This document shows, one piece after another, positions 35,180 through 43,514 of a stretch of 64,000 nucleotides of DNA. Each line of letters starts with the position of its first letter. The stretch's first letter is position 1. Made by a program: the position numbers and the translations under genes. Source of the stretch: Collinsella sp. (GTDB taxonomy: Bacteria > Actinomycetota > Coriobacteriia > Coriobacteriales > Coriobacteriaceae); the NCBI GenBank assembly GCA_019414565.1, contig DXLU01000007.1, positions 66,552 through 130,551 of the forward strand, read 5' to 3'. The notes under the pieces are model-generated. The model ran no database searches and was not told the origin of the DNA. It was given only the letters and a program-made list of their open reading frames with translations.

Positions 35180-35247
35180 CAGTTGCGGTGAAATAGTTCC
35201 TGCTTAGTCCGCAAATGGCTGAATCCAAAAACTATTCCACCGCGACT
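35180..35247. repeat. Inverted repeat R3, copy upstream of the XRE membrane-protein gene
   Basis: AGTTGCGGTGAAATAGTT (35181-35198) and an inverse with two mismatches (about 35229-35247). The arm sequence recurs at 36396-36469 on the other side of the gene. Confidence 0.6.
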
Positions 35248-35432
35248 TACTGAGTGGGGGCTCTTGGCTGCTACTTGCACTGACATTTGTCCTGAAATGG
35301 CTGGTCGTTAGGGATTGCTACCGGTAGTTGCGGTAGGGTTGGGGCAGATTCTAACTAGAAATGGTGGTCGCTACCGGTTGTTCTCGGCATACTCGGCTCA
35401 TTCGATTCGACCATCAAACGAAAGGAACCACC

Positions 35433-36353
35433 ATGGATCTTGCGATGGCACAGCGCCTCGTCGATCGCCGCAAGGCTGCCGGGCTTTCTCAGGAGGCGCT
35501 TGCCGCCCAGCTGGGTGTGAGTCGTCAGGCTGTCAGTAAATGGGAGCGCAGCGAGTCCTCACCCGATACCGATAACCTCATTGCGCTCGCCGCGCTGTAT
35601 GACGTGTCGTTGGACGAGCTGTTATATGGGGAGGCGGCCAACGATGCCGACGACCTGGAGGACGGTAGCGCCGACACCGAGACGGCGGATGTGGCTGACG
35701 AGGCCGAGGATTCTGCCGAGCACGCCGATTGCGGCGACAAACCACTTGTCGATATTTCCCTCGCGCGCGGTATCCACGTCATTGACCCCAATAAAGGCGA
35801 GGAAGTCCATGTTGGTTGGAGCGGCATCCATGTGACCAACGAGCGCAAGGGCGAAGAGGTGCATGTGGGGCCGGACGGCATGCATATCGATACGCTTGAG
35901 GACGATGGACATAGCGTACGCACCAATGACGACGGCACCGTCACCATCGACGGCGAGACGTTTTCCAGCTGGAAGGAAGCACACGACAAGCTCGACCATC
36001 ATGGCAAGCATTTCCACACCAAGGTCGGACGTGCATGGAACAAATTCCCCTTCCCCGCACTTGTCACTCTCGCCTATCTGGTGCTCGGCATTGTCTACGG
36101 CACATGGGGCATGGGGCTTTTCCTCGTCTTTCTGGTTCCCGTCTACTACGCGATTGGTGACTTCATCGATCGGCGCCACCTGTCTAAGCTGATCGAGGCC
36201 ATCTACCCGGCAGCCGCCATCACTTGGTTCCTCTACATGTGGCTCTGTTTGGGACAGCCCCATCCTGCATGGATCATCCTCATCACAATTCCCGCCATAA
36301 AGGCGCTCATGCGCTGGTGCCGCAAACAATGGAAGCACCGCAAACAGGCCTAA
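35433..36353 (+). CDS. XRE regulator fused to a membrane domain
   Basis: 306 residues from ATG 35433 with AAAGGA upstream. Residues 1-65 are a Cro/C1-type HTH (GLSQEALAAQLGVSRQAVSK). An acidic linker follows, then two to three imperfect repeats of the form G(I/M)HV...KGEEVHVG between about 110 and 155. The C-terminal part (about 205-300) has three hydrophobic segments (FPALVTLAYLVLGIVYG, GLFLVFLVPVYYAIGDF, AAAITWFLYMWLCLG). It is a membrane-bound DNA-binding protein, perhaps sensing envelope state. It is flanked on both sides by copies of inverted repeat R3. Confidence 0.85.
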   Translation: MDLAMAQRLVDRRKAAGLSQEALAAQLGVSRQAVSKWERSESSPDTDNLIALAALYDVSLDELLYGEAANDADDLEDGSADTETADVADEAEDSAEHADCGDKPLVDISLARGIHVIDPNKGEEVHVGWSGIHVTNERKGEEVHVGPDGMHIDTLEDDGHSVRTNDDGTVTIDGETFSSWKEAHDKLDHHGKHFHTKVGRAWNKFPFPALVTLAYLVLGIVYGTWGMGLFLVFLVPVYYAIGDFIDRRHLSKLIEAIYPAAAITWFLYMWLCLGQPHPAWIILITIPAIKALMRWCRKQWKHRKQA

Positions 36354-36395
36354 CACGCTCCGACCCACCAGCACCCAACCACCCCCGCCCTTCTC

Positions 36396-36469
36396 CTAAG
36401 TTGCGGTGAGATAGGGACTGTTTTGAAGCTCCAAAGCGCCAAACAGTCCGTATATCACCGCAACTTACA
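36396..36469. repeat. Inverted repeat R3, copy downstream of the XRE membrane-protein gene
   Basis: TAAGTTGCGGTGAGATAGGG (36397-36416, continuing ACTGTTT) and an inverse at 36441-36468 with three mismatches over 28 nt. Loop 17 nt. Confidence 0.7.
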
Positions 36470-36493
36470 AACAACTGGGTCAGTTCCGGCACG

Positions 36494-36703
36494 GAGATTA
36501 GCATTGAGCTGACCGCGCGCCACGAAAAGGGGCCATCTGCTACGTTTAACTCGATGGGGCCAACCATGACCGCCTTTTTCGAAAATCGACAGGCCTTCTA
36601 CCTGCGGTTTTATTTTTCGTTTTCCCAGCATGGTTGAGGGTATCCAATTAAACGTAGTAGATAGGCCCGTTTTGTGGCATACGACCCATTCAAGCCCAAT
36701 CTC
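36494..36703. repeat. 210-nt imperfect inverted repeat (MITE-like)
   Basis: Arms of about 75 nt (36494-36568 and 36629-36703). Best-conserved stretches are GAGATT, GCCAC, CTACGTTTAA and CAACCATG. The 60-nt centre contains CCTGCGGTTTTAT, the core motif shared with 4581-4711 and 42986-43156. No coding capacity. Confidence 0.65.
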
Positions 36704-36792
36704 GAAGGCTAAAGAGAGCCTCTCATCCACGCCTGCGGGCAAAAGATAGCAAAGCAACAAACGCCGGGTCGCTCGTAGGTGCCCGGCGTTTG

Positions 36793-36838
36793 CCCAGATA
36801 AAACCTGCCAAAATAAACCTGTCCCTTTTTGGTAGGTT
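36793..36838 (+). repeat. Interspersed hairpin repeat R1, copy 4
   Basis: CCTGCC faces GGTAGG (one G-T pair). Its end overlaps the stop codon of the FtsX-type permease gene (36837-36839). Confidence 0.9.
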
Positions 36839-39602
36839 ACTCAGCGCTCTTGAGGGCCCCGACCATGTCGATCTTGTTGAGGGTACGATTGGTGGCGAGG
36901 TTGACGATAAACGTAAAGCCAAAGGCCAGCAGCACAGATAGCACGTAGCTTAGCGGCTCGACCTCGACGTCAAAGTACAGCGACGGCATCTGCAAAATGT
37001 ACGTAAAACTCTCGGCCAGCAAGCCGCCCAGCGGCACGCCCAGCGCAGCGCCAATCGCCGTGAGGATCAACGTCTCCTTGTTGACGTAATGGTGCACCTC
37101 ACCGCGACGGAAGCCCAACACCTTAATGGTCGCCAGCTCGCGCTCGCGCTCGGAGATATTCGTGTTGGACAGCGTAAACACCACCACAAACGATAGGCAC
37201 GCCGCCATGAAGGTCACGAGCACCACGACCGAATTGATAATCGTAAAGTTCGCCTCATAGTTTTCCCAATGCTCGGCCGTACTCGAAATCGTAAGCCAAC
37301 CGTCACTCTTAAGATTCTTGCTAAACGCAATCTGGTCGGCCGACGAGCCCTTAAGCAGCACAAAGACGCCGTTAAGACGTGCGCTTCGACCGAACGCACG
37401 CTCATAGGTGCCCTGCGTCATGTAAAGCGTGTTGCCCAGATAGTTAAGCGAAATGTCGCTGACTTTGACCTTGGCAACATTGAGCGACGAATCCTGGACG
37501 TGAGCCGTATCGCCCGGCTGAATCCCCAGCACCAGCTGTGAACTTTTGCTCAGATACACGTCTCCGTCACGCAAAGGCAGCGGTTCTTTGGACTCATCCT
37601 CCAGACGCACGTAATCGCCCAAGTCACTCGTGCGGTTATCGGGCACCACGATCAGCTGCACGGTCTCGCTCTTGCCGCCAAACGTAAAGGTGACGTTGTC
37701 GGTCATAATCGGCAGGGTCGAGGTCACGGTCACGTTGAAATCATTGGCCGCGCTGCGCTCATCCAATGCCGCGCACGTCTGCGAAAAATCGTCGGGATTG
37801 GCGACCGCCAGCAGGTCGTAGCGCGTGATATGCCCGTACTGTTTGGGCGAAAGCGCCACCGACGTGTCGCGAATGCCCATACCGCAGATCACAAGCGCCG
37901 TGCAGCCGGCGATACCGAAGATGGTCATAAAGGCGCGCTTTTTGTAGCGGAACAGGTTACGTGCTGCCACCTTGTTCAAAAAGCCCATGCGGCGCCAGAT
38001 AAAGCCGATGCGCTCAAGCAAGATGCGAGAGCCGGCGCGTGGGGCCTTGGGACGCATGAGCGAGGCCGGGGTCTCGGCCATCTCGTGGCGGCAGGCGATA
38101 ATCGTAGCGCCCACCACGCCCACGGCAAACAGCGCCACCGAGACGATTGAGGACACGATGTCGTACGAGAGCAGCATCTGGGGCAGCGAGTACATGTCGT
38201 CGAACACCGTAAACAGGAACAGCGGCAGGCCCACAAATCCGATGATGTTGCCGAGCACGCCGCCGATCAGACATGCCCACAGCGCATAGTCCACGTATTT
38301 GGACAGGATGCGCTCGCGTGAATAGCCAAGCGCCTTGTACAGGCCAATAAGCGTGCGCTCCTCCTCGACCATGCGCGTGGCGGTGGTAAGACTGATGAGC
38401 ACAGCGACGACAAAGAAGATAAATGGGAAAACCGTGGCGATGGCCTCGATCGAAGAACTGTCGCTCTCGACGCTCGAGTAGCTTGCGATGTTACCGCGGT
38501 CCTGAATGTACCAGGTGCATTCGCCCAGATCGGAAAGCTCGGCGCGGGCATCGGCAAAATGCTGGTCGGCGGCGGCGCGGCGCTGGTCCAACTCGGCCTG
38601 AGCCTGGACGCGCTCCTCGCTGCCCTCGGCCATACGGTTGATGTTATCCTGCTCGATCCCAAAGAGCATGGCGGCCTGACGCTCGGCCGTATCCAAGCTT
38701 GTCGGCGTGTCAACCGTCAACTCCTGGACGCGCGCCTTCTCACGCTCCTCGCGGATCTTCTCGATGTTGCCTTTGACCTCGTTGATCTTTGTCGTGTAGG
38801 CATCTGAATAGGAGTTAAGACTCTTGGCTCCCTCGACGATCACGTGGACTGCGGAGTAGGAAGAAGATGTCGCGGCATCTTCGCTCACATAGAACTTATA
38901 GTCCGCAGCCGAAGCAGCGCGAAAGGCGTTGACTGTCGAGTCGGAGCTCACGTCGGTAGGATCGAGGACCTCGGCCGTAATGGTGTAATCGCCCGCGGCA
39001 AACTGATCCTTGGCACTTTGGTTGGACGAGCTCGCGTCATTGGCGGCAAAACTCACCGTATCGCCGAGCTTTTTGCCCGAAGCCTTCAGGAACTTCGAAG
39101 TCACCGCGACCTCATCGGCGCTCTCGGGCAAATCGCCGTTCACGAGCACTGGCTGATCGATGTTCTCCTTGGAGAGACTTTGCACGACCACGCGCTCGCG
39201 CGTTGTGCCCACGGCGGTGTAGGCGGTCTCGGTGTAGATGCCCTCGGCCGTCTCGACGCCGTCGACCTCTTGGATAGCCGCAAGATCGTCACGCGTAAGG
39301 CCATAGGTCGACTGCACGTTAATGTCATAGACATTCTGCTGGTCAAAATAGGCGTCGACCGAATCGCACAAATCCTCGCAGCCCGCCTTAAGGCCGCACA
39401 TCACGCTCACGCCAAGCGCAGTGATGACCACGATAGATAGGAAGCGCTTAAGACTGCCCCGAATCGTGCGGTAGATGCCACGGCGAAAAACCGTCGGCAC
39501 CATATCGTTTGAGCTTTGGGCGGTGCGATAGGTCGCAAAATCCTGCTCGCGCTCCGTGTTCTGCGCGTCGCGGCGTTGGCTGTTTTGGCGGTCCTGATTC
39601 AT
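36837..39602 (-). CDS. FtsX-like ABC transporter permease
   Basis: 921 residues from ATG 39602; a GTG four codons earlier overlaps the ATPase stop. After a hydrophilic leader, one hydrophobic segment (about 45-65) precedes a long extracytoplasmic domain that includes a charged coiled coil (about 270-350). Three hydrophobic segments near 390-520 form the first FtsX module, a second extracytoplasmic domain spans about 590-770, and three more segments lie at about 780-910. The layout is that of large two-module FtsX/MacB-type permeases linked to efflux or envelope processes. It is cotranscribed with the ATPase. Confidence 0.85.
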   Translation of the reverse strand: MNQDRQNSQRRDAQNTEREQDFATYRTAQSSNDMVPTVFRRGIYRTIRGSLKRFLSIVVITALGVSVMCGLKAGCEDLCDSVDAYFDQQNVYDINVQSTYGLTRDDLAAIQEVDGVETAEGIYTETAYTAVGTTRERVVVQSLSKENIDQPVLVNGDLPESADEVAVTSKFLKASGKKLGDTVSFAANDASSSNQSAKDQFAAGDYTITAEVLDPTDVSSDSTVNAFRAASAADYKFYVSEDAATSSSYSAVHVIVEGAKSLNSYSDAYTTKINEVKGNIEKIREEREKARVQELTVDTPTSLDTAERQAAMLFGIEQDNINRMAEGSEERVQAQAELDQRRAAADQHFADARAELSDLGECTWYIQDRGNIASYSSVESDSSSIEAIATVFPFIFFVVAVLISLTTATRMVEEERTLIGLYKALGYSRERILSKYVDYALWACLIGGVLGNIIGFVGLPLFLFTVFDDMYSLPQMLLSYDIVSSIVSVALFAVGVVGATIIACRHEMAETPASLMRPKAPRAGSRILLERIGFIWRRMGFLNKVAARNLFRYKKRAFMTIFGIAGCTALVICGMGIRDTSVALSPKQYGHITRYDLLAVANPDDFSQTCAALDERSAANDFNVTVTSTLPIMTDNVTFTFGGKSETVQLIVVPDNRTSDLGDYVRLEDESKEPLPLRDGDVYLSKSSQLVLGIQPGDTAHVQDSSLNVAKVKVSDISLNYLGNTLYMTQGTYERAFGRSARLNGVFVLLKGSSADQIAFSKNLKSDGWLTISSTAEHWENYEANFTIINSVVVLVTFMAACLSFVVVFTLSNTNISERERELATIKVLGFRRGEVHHYVNKETLILTAIGAALGVPLGGLLAESFTYILQMPSLYFDVEVEPLSYVLSVLLAFGFTFIVNLATNRTLNKIDMVGALKSAE

Positions 39603-39607
39603 GGGCG

Positions 39608-40309
39608 CTACCACTCGATCGTCTCGATCGGCACGGGATTTTGCTGGACCGTCTCGCTCTCCACGCGACCGCTCTTAAAGCGAATCAAGCGATCGGCCAT
39701 GGGCGCCAACGCGGAGTTGTGGGTGATGATAATGACCGTGATGCCCTGCTTGCGACAAGTGTCCTGCAGCAACTGCAAAATCTGCTTACCGGTTTTGTAG
39801 TCGAGTGCACCCGTGGGCTCGTCGCACAGAAGCAGCTTGGGATTCTTGGCCAGTGCGCGGGCGATGGACACGCGCTGCTGCTCGCCGCCCGAAAGCTGTG
39901 CCGGAAAGTTGCCCAGGCGCTCGCCCAGACCAACCTGACGAAGCGTCTGTTCGGCATCGAGCGAATCGGGGCAGATCTGAGCTGCGAGCTCGACGTTTTC
40001 GAGCGCCGTCAGGTTGGGGACCAAATTGTAGAACTGGAAGACAAAGCCAACGTCGGCGCGGCGGTATTCCACGAGCTGCGCCTCGTTGGCAGAGCTCACG
40101 TCGCGCCCGTCCACCGTCACGGTGCCAGAGGTTACCGTATCCATGCCGCCCAGGATGTTGAGCGCCGTGGTCTTGCCGGCACCCGAGGCGCCCAGGATAA
40201 TGGCAAGCTCGCCACGCTCAACGGTAAAGCTCGCGCCGTCGAGCGCGTGGATGCGGGCGTCGCCCTCGCCGTATGCTTTGATGACGTCTTTGAATTCGAT
40301 ATAGGCCAT
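39608..40309 (-). CDS. MacB/LolD-type ABC transporter ATPase
   Basis: 233 residues. Walker [11 protein letters not shown]-loop VFQFYNLVP, signature LSGGEQQR, Walker [13 protein letters not shown] and H-loop ITHNS are intact; the DEPTGALD form is typical of MacB/FtsE-type ATPases that drive mechanotransmission rather than substrate channels. It lies 5 nt before the FtsX-like permease gene. The start ATG 40309 follows a weak GGGAACCGATCG site. Confidence 0.92.
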   Translation of the reverse strand: MAYIEFKDVIKAYGEGDARIHALDGASFTVERGELAIILGASGAGKTTALNILGGMDTVTSGTVTVDGRDVSSANEAQLVEYRRADVGFVFQFYNLVPNLTALENVELAAQICPDSLDAEQTLRQVGLGERLGNFPAQLSGGEQQRVSIARALAKNPKLLLCDEPTGALDYKTGKQILQLLQDTCRKQGITVIIITHNSALAPMADRLIRFKSGRVESETVQQNPVPIETIEW

Positions 40310-40667
40310 CGATCGGTTCCCATCTGGTCGGATAACTCTTTAGTATTACCCATTTCACACCGACCAAAAAGGGACAGGTTTATTTTGGCAGGTTTTATAA
40401 GGGGAAACGTACCTCTTTGGGGGCAGCGCGGGACGCGCAGGGGCGGCCGTGCAGATCGGCACAGCCGTCTCACGTGGAATCGACCGACGCCTGCCTTTCC
40501 GTGACACCGGCAACTCGTTTTTGCTTGTTGGCATGGCCGCCATTATGCCTTGGGACTGAGCACTCAAATTCTCACTCCTCATTGCCACGCTTGCCGCAAG
40601 CTATCAGGGTGACGAGATGACGACGCTCGCTGTAGCAGCGCAGCCACACTCTATAAGCGAGGCGTTT
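40310..40667. other. Intergenic region with R1 copy 5, no gene seen
   Basis: Contains the inverted R1 copy at 40361-40401, in the promoter or leader zone of the ATPase gene. Nothing else recognised. Confidence 0.5.
40361..40401 (-). repeat. Interspersed hairpin repeat R1, copy 5 (inverted, damaged arm)
   Basis: On the minus strand ATAAAACCTGCCAAAATAAA leads to CTGTCCCTTTTTGG, but the last arm reads GGTCG in place of GGCAGGT, so only part of the stem remains. Confidence 0.8.
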
Positions 40668-40670
40668 GCC

Positions 40671-40709
40671 AGCAAAAAAGCGCGCGACAGGGTAAGCCCG
40701 CCGCGCGCT
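40671..40709 (-). terminator. Rho-independent terminator of the AIM24 gene
   Basis: AGCGCGCG (40679-40686) and CGCGCGCT (40702-40709); on the minus strand the stem is followed by TTTTTTGC. Confidence 0.9.
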
Positions 40710-40721
40710 ATCCTATGCGGA

Positions 40722-41396
40722 CTAGTTATTGTTGTTGGTCATCGAGGCCACTGCTGCCGCAAGATTGGAAATGGGCATCGTCTGCAACCAGATGCGACCG
40801 GGACCGGTGAGCACGGTGTTGAACACGCCCTCGCCACCAAACATGATGTTTTTGACGCCCTTGACCATTTGAGCGTCGATGCTCACGGTCTCCTCAAAGC
40901 CGGCCACGTTGCCGGTATCCACAATCATCTGCTGGCCAGCAGCGAGCTCGTACTCAACCAGGTCGCCGTCGATCTCGGCAAAAGCAACACCCGAGCCCGT
41001 GAGCTTCTGCATGATAAAGCCCTCGCCGCCAAAGACGCCGGCCTTTGCCTTCTTGTTAAAGTGAATGCTCAACTCGACGCCACTTTCCGCGGCAAGGAAC
41101 GAACGCTTCTGCAAAATCCAGCTCTTGCCCGGACCGATCTCGATTGGCACGATGCGGCCGGGGAAGCAGGAGCCAAACGCGATCATGCCATCGCCACGCG
41201 CGGTCCAAATGTTTTGGAACAATGCCTCACCCGAAAAAGCCTTGGAGAACATCTTGCCGATGCCACCGCCCGAGGTAGACATTTCCATGTTGGGGGTCAT
41301 CCAAGCCATGGCGCCGCTTTCGGTGATCATGGATTCGCCATCGCTAAGGTTGCACGTAACAACCGGGAAAGCCCCTCCGCCGATCTCGTACTGCAT
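40722..41396 (-). CDS. AIM24/TIGR00266 family protein
   Basis: 224 residues, GGAAAGGAG ribosome site. The Gly-rich beta-helix-like sequence (VFGGEGFIMQKLTGSG, NIMFGGEGVFNTVLTGPG) and the opening segment with AMAWMTPNMEMSTSGGG match the AIM24 family. Bacterial members have no assigned reaction; they are cytosolic beta-rich proteins often seen near stress or envelope genes. Monocistronic, with its own terminator. Confidence 0.85.
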   Translation of the reverse strand: MQYEIGGGAFPVVTCNLSDGESMITESGAMAWMTPNMEMSTSGGGIGKMFSKAFSGEALFQNIWTARGDGMIAFGSCFPGRIVPIEIGPGKSWILQKRSFLAAESGVELSIHFNKKAKAGVFGGEGFIMQKLTGSGVAFAEIDGDLVEYELAAGQQMIVDTGNVAGFEETVSIDAQMVKGVKNIMFGGEGVFNTVLTGPGRIWLQTMPISNLAAAVASMTNNNN

Positions 41397-41498
41397 GACC
41401 GTCTCCTTTCCACTCAGGAGCCGAATAACGATGCCTATATTTTAGCAGGTAGAGATGCATATGTTCACACCGCCCATGCCCTCTCCTGCGGACGTTTC

Positions 41499-41544
41499 CC
41501 CAGATAAAACCTGCCAAAATAAACCTGTTCCTTTTTGGCAGGTT
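41499..41544 (+). repeat. Interspersed hairpin repeat R1, copy 6
   Basis: Begins CCAGATAAAACC; arms ACCTGCCAAAA (41509-41519) and TTTTGGCAGGT (41533-41543) pair perfectly. Loop CTGTTCCT differs by one base from other copies. It abuts the stop codon of the kinase remnant (41545-41547). Confidence 0.9.
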
Positions 41545-42102
41545 TTAAAGGCAAACGGTGAAGGTGATCTGGTTGCCGTGACCGGATACGGTGGCGGCGC
41601 CTCCATGGGCCTCGGCGATGGCACGCACCACGGACAGGCCCACGCCCGAGCCACCCGTCTTGGAGCTGCGCGACGCATCCGCACGATAGAAGCGATCGAA
41701 CAATCGGTCCAGGTCGCCCTCGGGCAGCTCGTCCACGGCGTTCGATACGACAAGCTCGGCGGCGCCCTTGCCTTTGCCGTGCGAAACGGCGCACAGGCTC
41801 AGCTCAATCACGCTGCCCTCGCTCGCATAGCGCGTGGCGTTGTCCAGTAGCAACTCAACCACCTGCGCCACCGCCGCGGCATCGGCATGGGTCCGCACGC
41901 CGGTCGCAATCGACGTCGACAGGCGTTTACCGCCTGAGACCGCCACCGACTTAAACGGCGCCGCCACCTTGTTCACCGCCTCCGAAAGATCGATCGACGC
42001 CATGGTAAAGCCCGCCGAGCCCTCGTCCATGCGTGCCAAGAACACCAAGCGCTCCGTGAGCGCCGATAATAGCGCACCCGCACTCGCCTTAGTGCTGCCT
42101 TA
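41545..42102 (-). pseudogene. Truncated sensor histidine kinase (ATPase domain only)
   Basis: The open frame begins after a TAA at 42103-42105 with no start and ribosome site. It encodes the second DHp helix (LLSALTERLVFLARMDEGS) and a full HATPase_c domain: N-box LLDNATRYA, F-box LFDRFYRADAS, G-box TGGSGVGLSVVRAIAEAHGG. The sensor region, membrane segments and phospho-accepting His box are missing. No response regulator gene is adjacent. It is most likely the 3' remnant of a deleted two-component system, bounded on its 3' side by R1 copy 6. A GTG at 42048 could start a short ATPase-only protein, but nothing supports that. Confidence 0.75.
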
Positions 42103-42187
42103 GCAGGTCGATGAGCATATTTAAAAAAGCAAGGTTATAGCTTAGTCGGACTTAAGGAACGGGCGGCTTCACATCTCGCCCTGCAAA

Positions 42188-42227
42188 CAACGCCCGTACA
42201 GCGAGCGCGCTTGCCGCATGGGCGTTG
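42188..42227 (-). terminator. Hairpin after the ogt gene
   Basis: CAACGCCC (42188-42195) and GGGCGTTG (42220-42227) with an inner GCGAGCGCGCTTGC self-pairing segment, 14 nt past the stop. Confidence 0.65.
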
Positions 42228-42241
42228 CGGCCGCCTGCAGC

Positions 42242-42817
42242 TTATAGATAGGCGCCCTCAAGCCGAAGCAGCCACTCCTTGCGATCGAGCCCGCCGGCAT
42301 ATCCGTTGAGCGAACCATCGGCGGCAACTACGCGATGGCATGGCACGATAATCGAAATGGGGTTACGCGCAACCGCAGCCCCCACCGCGCGAGGAGATAC
42401 AACGGGTGCCTCGTTTCCCGGCACATGATGTCGAGCCGCAACACGCTGGGCGATCTCGCCATACGTAGCGACCTCGCCACGCGGGATAGAAAGCAGCTCA
42501 AACCAAACCTCGCGCTGAAACGCCGTGCCAATCAAATGCAACGGCGGCGTAAACCGAGGCTCCTGCCCCGCAAAATAAGCATTCAGCCAAGCCCATGAAC
42601 GCTCAAGCACCGAAGAGGCCACACCATTTGCCGGACTCACCGAAGACATCCCACCGGTACCAGAAACCGCATCGGTACCTACGACATACTCCGCATCCTC
42701 TTTGAGCAGCGTAGAGCCAAAGTGCTCCTGCCCCTCAAACCAAAGCCCCGTCAAACCGCGGCCATCAGCGGCAAGCAGGATTTCGCCCAAAGGCGAGGCA
42801 AATGTCGTCGTGACCAC
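42242..42817 (-). CDS. ogt: Methylated-DNA--protein-cysteine methyltransferase
   Basis: 191 residues. Repairs O6-alkylguanine by moving the alkyl group to its own Cys. The active site IIVPCHRVVA, the HTH segment GEVATYGEIAQRVA, and the ending NGYAGGLDRKEWLLRLEG are all canonical. It has a non-conserved insert of about 30 residues near 45-75 between N-terminal domain and the DNA-binding part. The ribosome site is AAAGGAG. Confidence 0.93.
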   Translation of the reverse strand: MVTTTFASPLGEILLAADGRGLTGLWFEGQEHFGSTLLKEDAEYVVGTDAVSGTGGMSSVSPANGVASSVLERSWAWLNAYFAGQEPRFTPPLHLIGTAFQREVWFELLSIPRGEVATYGEIAQRVAARHHVPGNEAPVVSPRAVGAAVARNPISIIVPCHRVVAADGSLNGYAGGLDRKEWLLRLEGAYL

Positions 42818-43371
42818 CAGCGGCTCCTTTCAAAACTCAGCAAACATAATACCGCGAACTGTGCAGACAACCCCCGCAGATACGTCCGGGCGGGCTCGCA
42901 ATTACTTCAGCGAGGCTGTTTTTCCCAATCAAGCGAAGAAGACGCGGGGCTTCGACGCCAGGGCGGTACCCCCGCCAGCTGAGCTCTAATACTTTCCCGA
43001 GAAGTGAACGAGTAAAAACGAAGCCCCGGAGCATCCACACCTTTAGACCAAAAAACCGCAGGATTCGCGCTGCAAAACCGCAGGAAATAGCGGTCAAAAT
43101 ATGCCAATGCTTCGGGGGTCCAAATAAGGTCGTTCACTTCACGGGAAAAGTATTAGACCTCAATTCGCACCAAGCCCAAAGTCACCCCAGGCAGCAGGCG
43201 CGAAGCGCCGCCGCTGCCGCCACGGCCCCGCAGTAGACCCAGGCGGCAGGCGCGAAGCGCCGAGGCCGCCGCCGGGACCAGAGCCCGCAACAACCACGCG
43301 CCCCCACATCAGCCCAGCGGCCCCAACCAACAACGTCCCCATCGCAGAGCGCTCGCAACAGCGTCACCGCA
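42818..43371. other. Gene-poor region with an inverted-repeat element
   Basis: Holds the 170-nt inverted repeat at 42986-43156 and GC-rich sequence up to the palindrome at 43372. A 76-residue minus-strand frame (42907-43137) overlaps both arms of the repeat and has GTGAAGTGA but no true ribosome site; I do not call it. Confidence 0.5.
42986..43156. repeat. 171-nt inverted-repeat element (MITE-like)
   Basis: CTAATACTTTCCCGAGAAGT (continuing GAACGA, 42986-43011) and its inverse at 43130-43156 with one mismatch and one inserted base. The interior contains AAAACCGCAGG twice (43052-43062 and 43074-43084), the core motif also found in the elements at 4581 and 36494. Confidence 0.7.
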
Positions 43372-43502
43372 GGCGGGGGCCGGGCTTGGTTTTCAGAACA
43401 TTCCGCAGACCAGTGTGGCGCCTTGTCCGCGGCTCCGAAGGAGCAGGACAAGGCGCCACACTGGTCTGCGGAATGTTCTGAAAACCAAGCCCGGCCCCCG
43501 CC
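43372..43502. repeat. Giant palindrome with perfect 57-bp arms, downstream of asd
   Basis: Arms 43372-43428 and 43446-43502 are exact inverses over 57 nt. The 17-nt centre folds further as GCTCC-GAA-GGAGC. The arms include ACATTCCGCAGACC, matching the conserved internal-loop motif of the elements at 48833 and 55933. It starts 13 nt after the asd stop codon. No T-run. Confidence 0.95.
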
Positions 43503-43514
43503 GGACAGGTCAAA

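Larger units (their letters stand above)
35000..35432. other. Intergenic region with two inverted repeats, no gene seen
   Basis: Holds the 97-nt hairpin at 35023-35119 and the inverted repeat at 35180-35247. The promoter of the XRE membrane-protein gene should lie near 35300-35420, but no clear hexamers were seen. Confidence 0.5.
36354..36836. other. Repeat-only intergenic region
   Basis: Three elements fill most of it: R3 (36396-36469), a large imperfect inverted repeat (36494-36703) and R1 copy 4 (36793-36838). Open frames here run through the repeats and are not credible genes. Confidence 0.6.

Noticed and set aside
36455..36922. 155-residue minus-strand frame between XRE and FtsX genes
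   Set aside because: Passes through the 210-nt inverted repeat, R1 copy 4 and the end of the permease gene; not a gene.
42907..43137. 76-residue minus-strand frame in the 42986 repeat element
   Set aside because: Overlaps both inverted arms and the core motifs, without ribosome site; better explained by the repeat.
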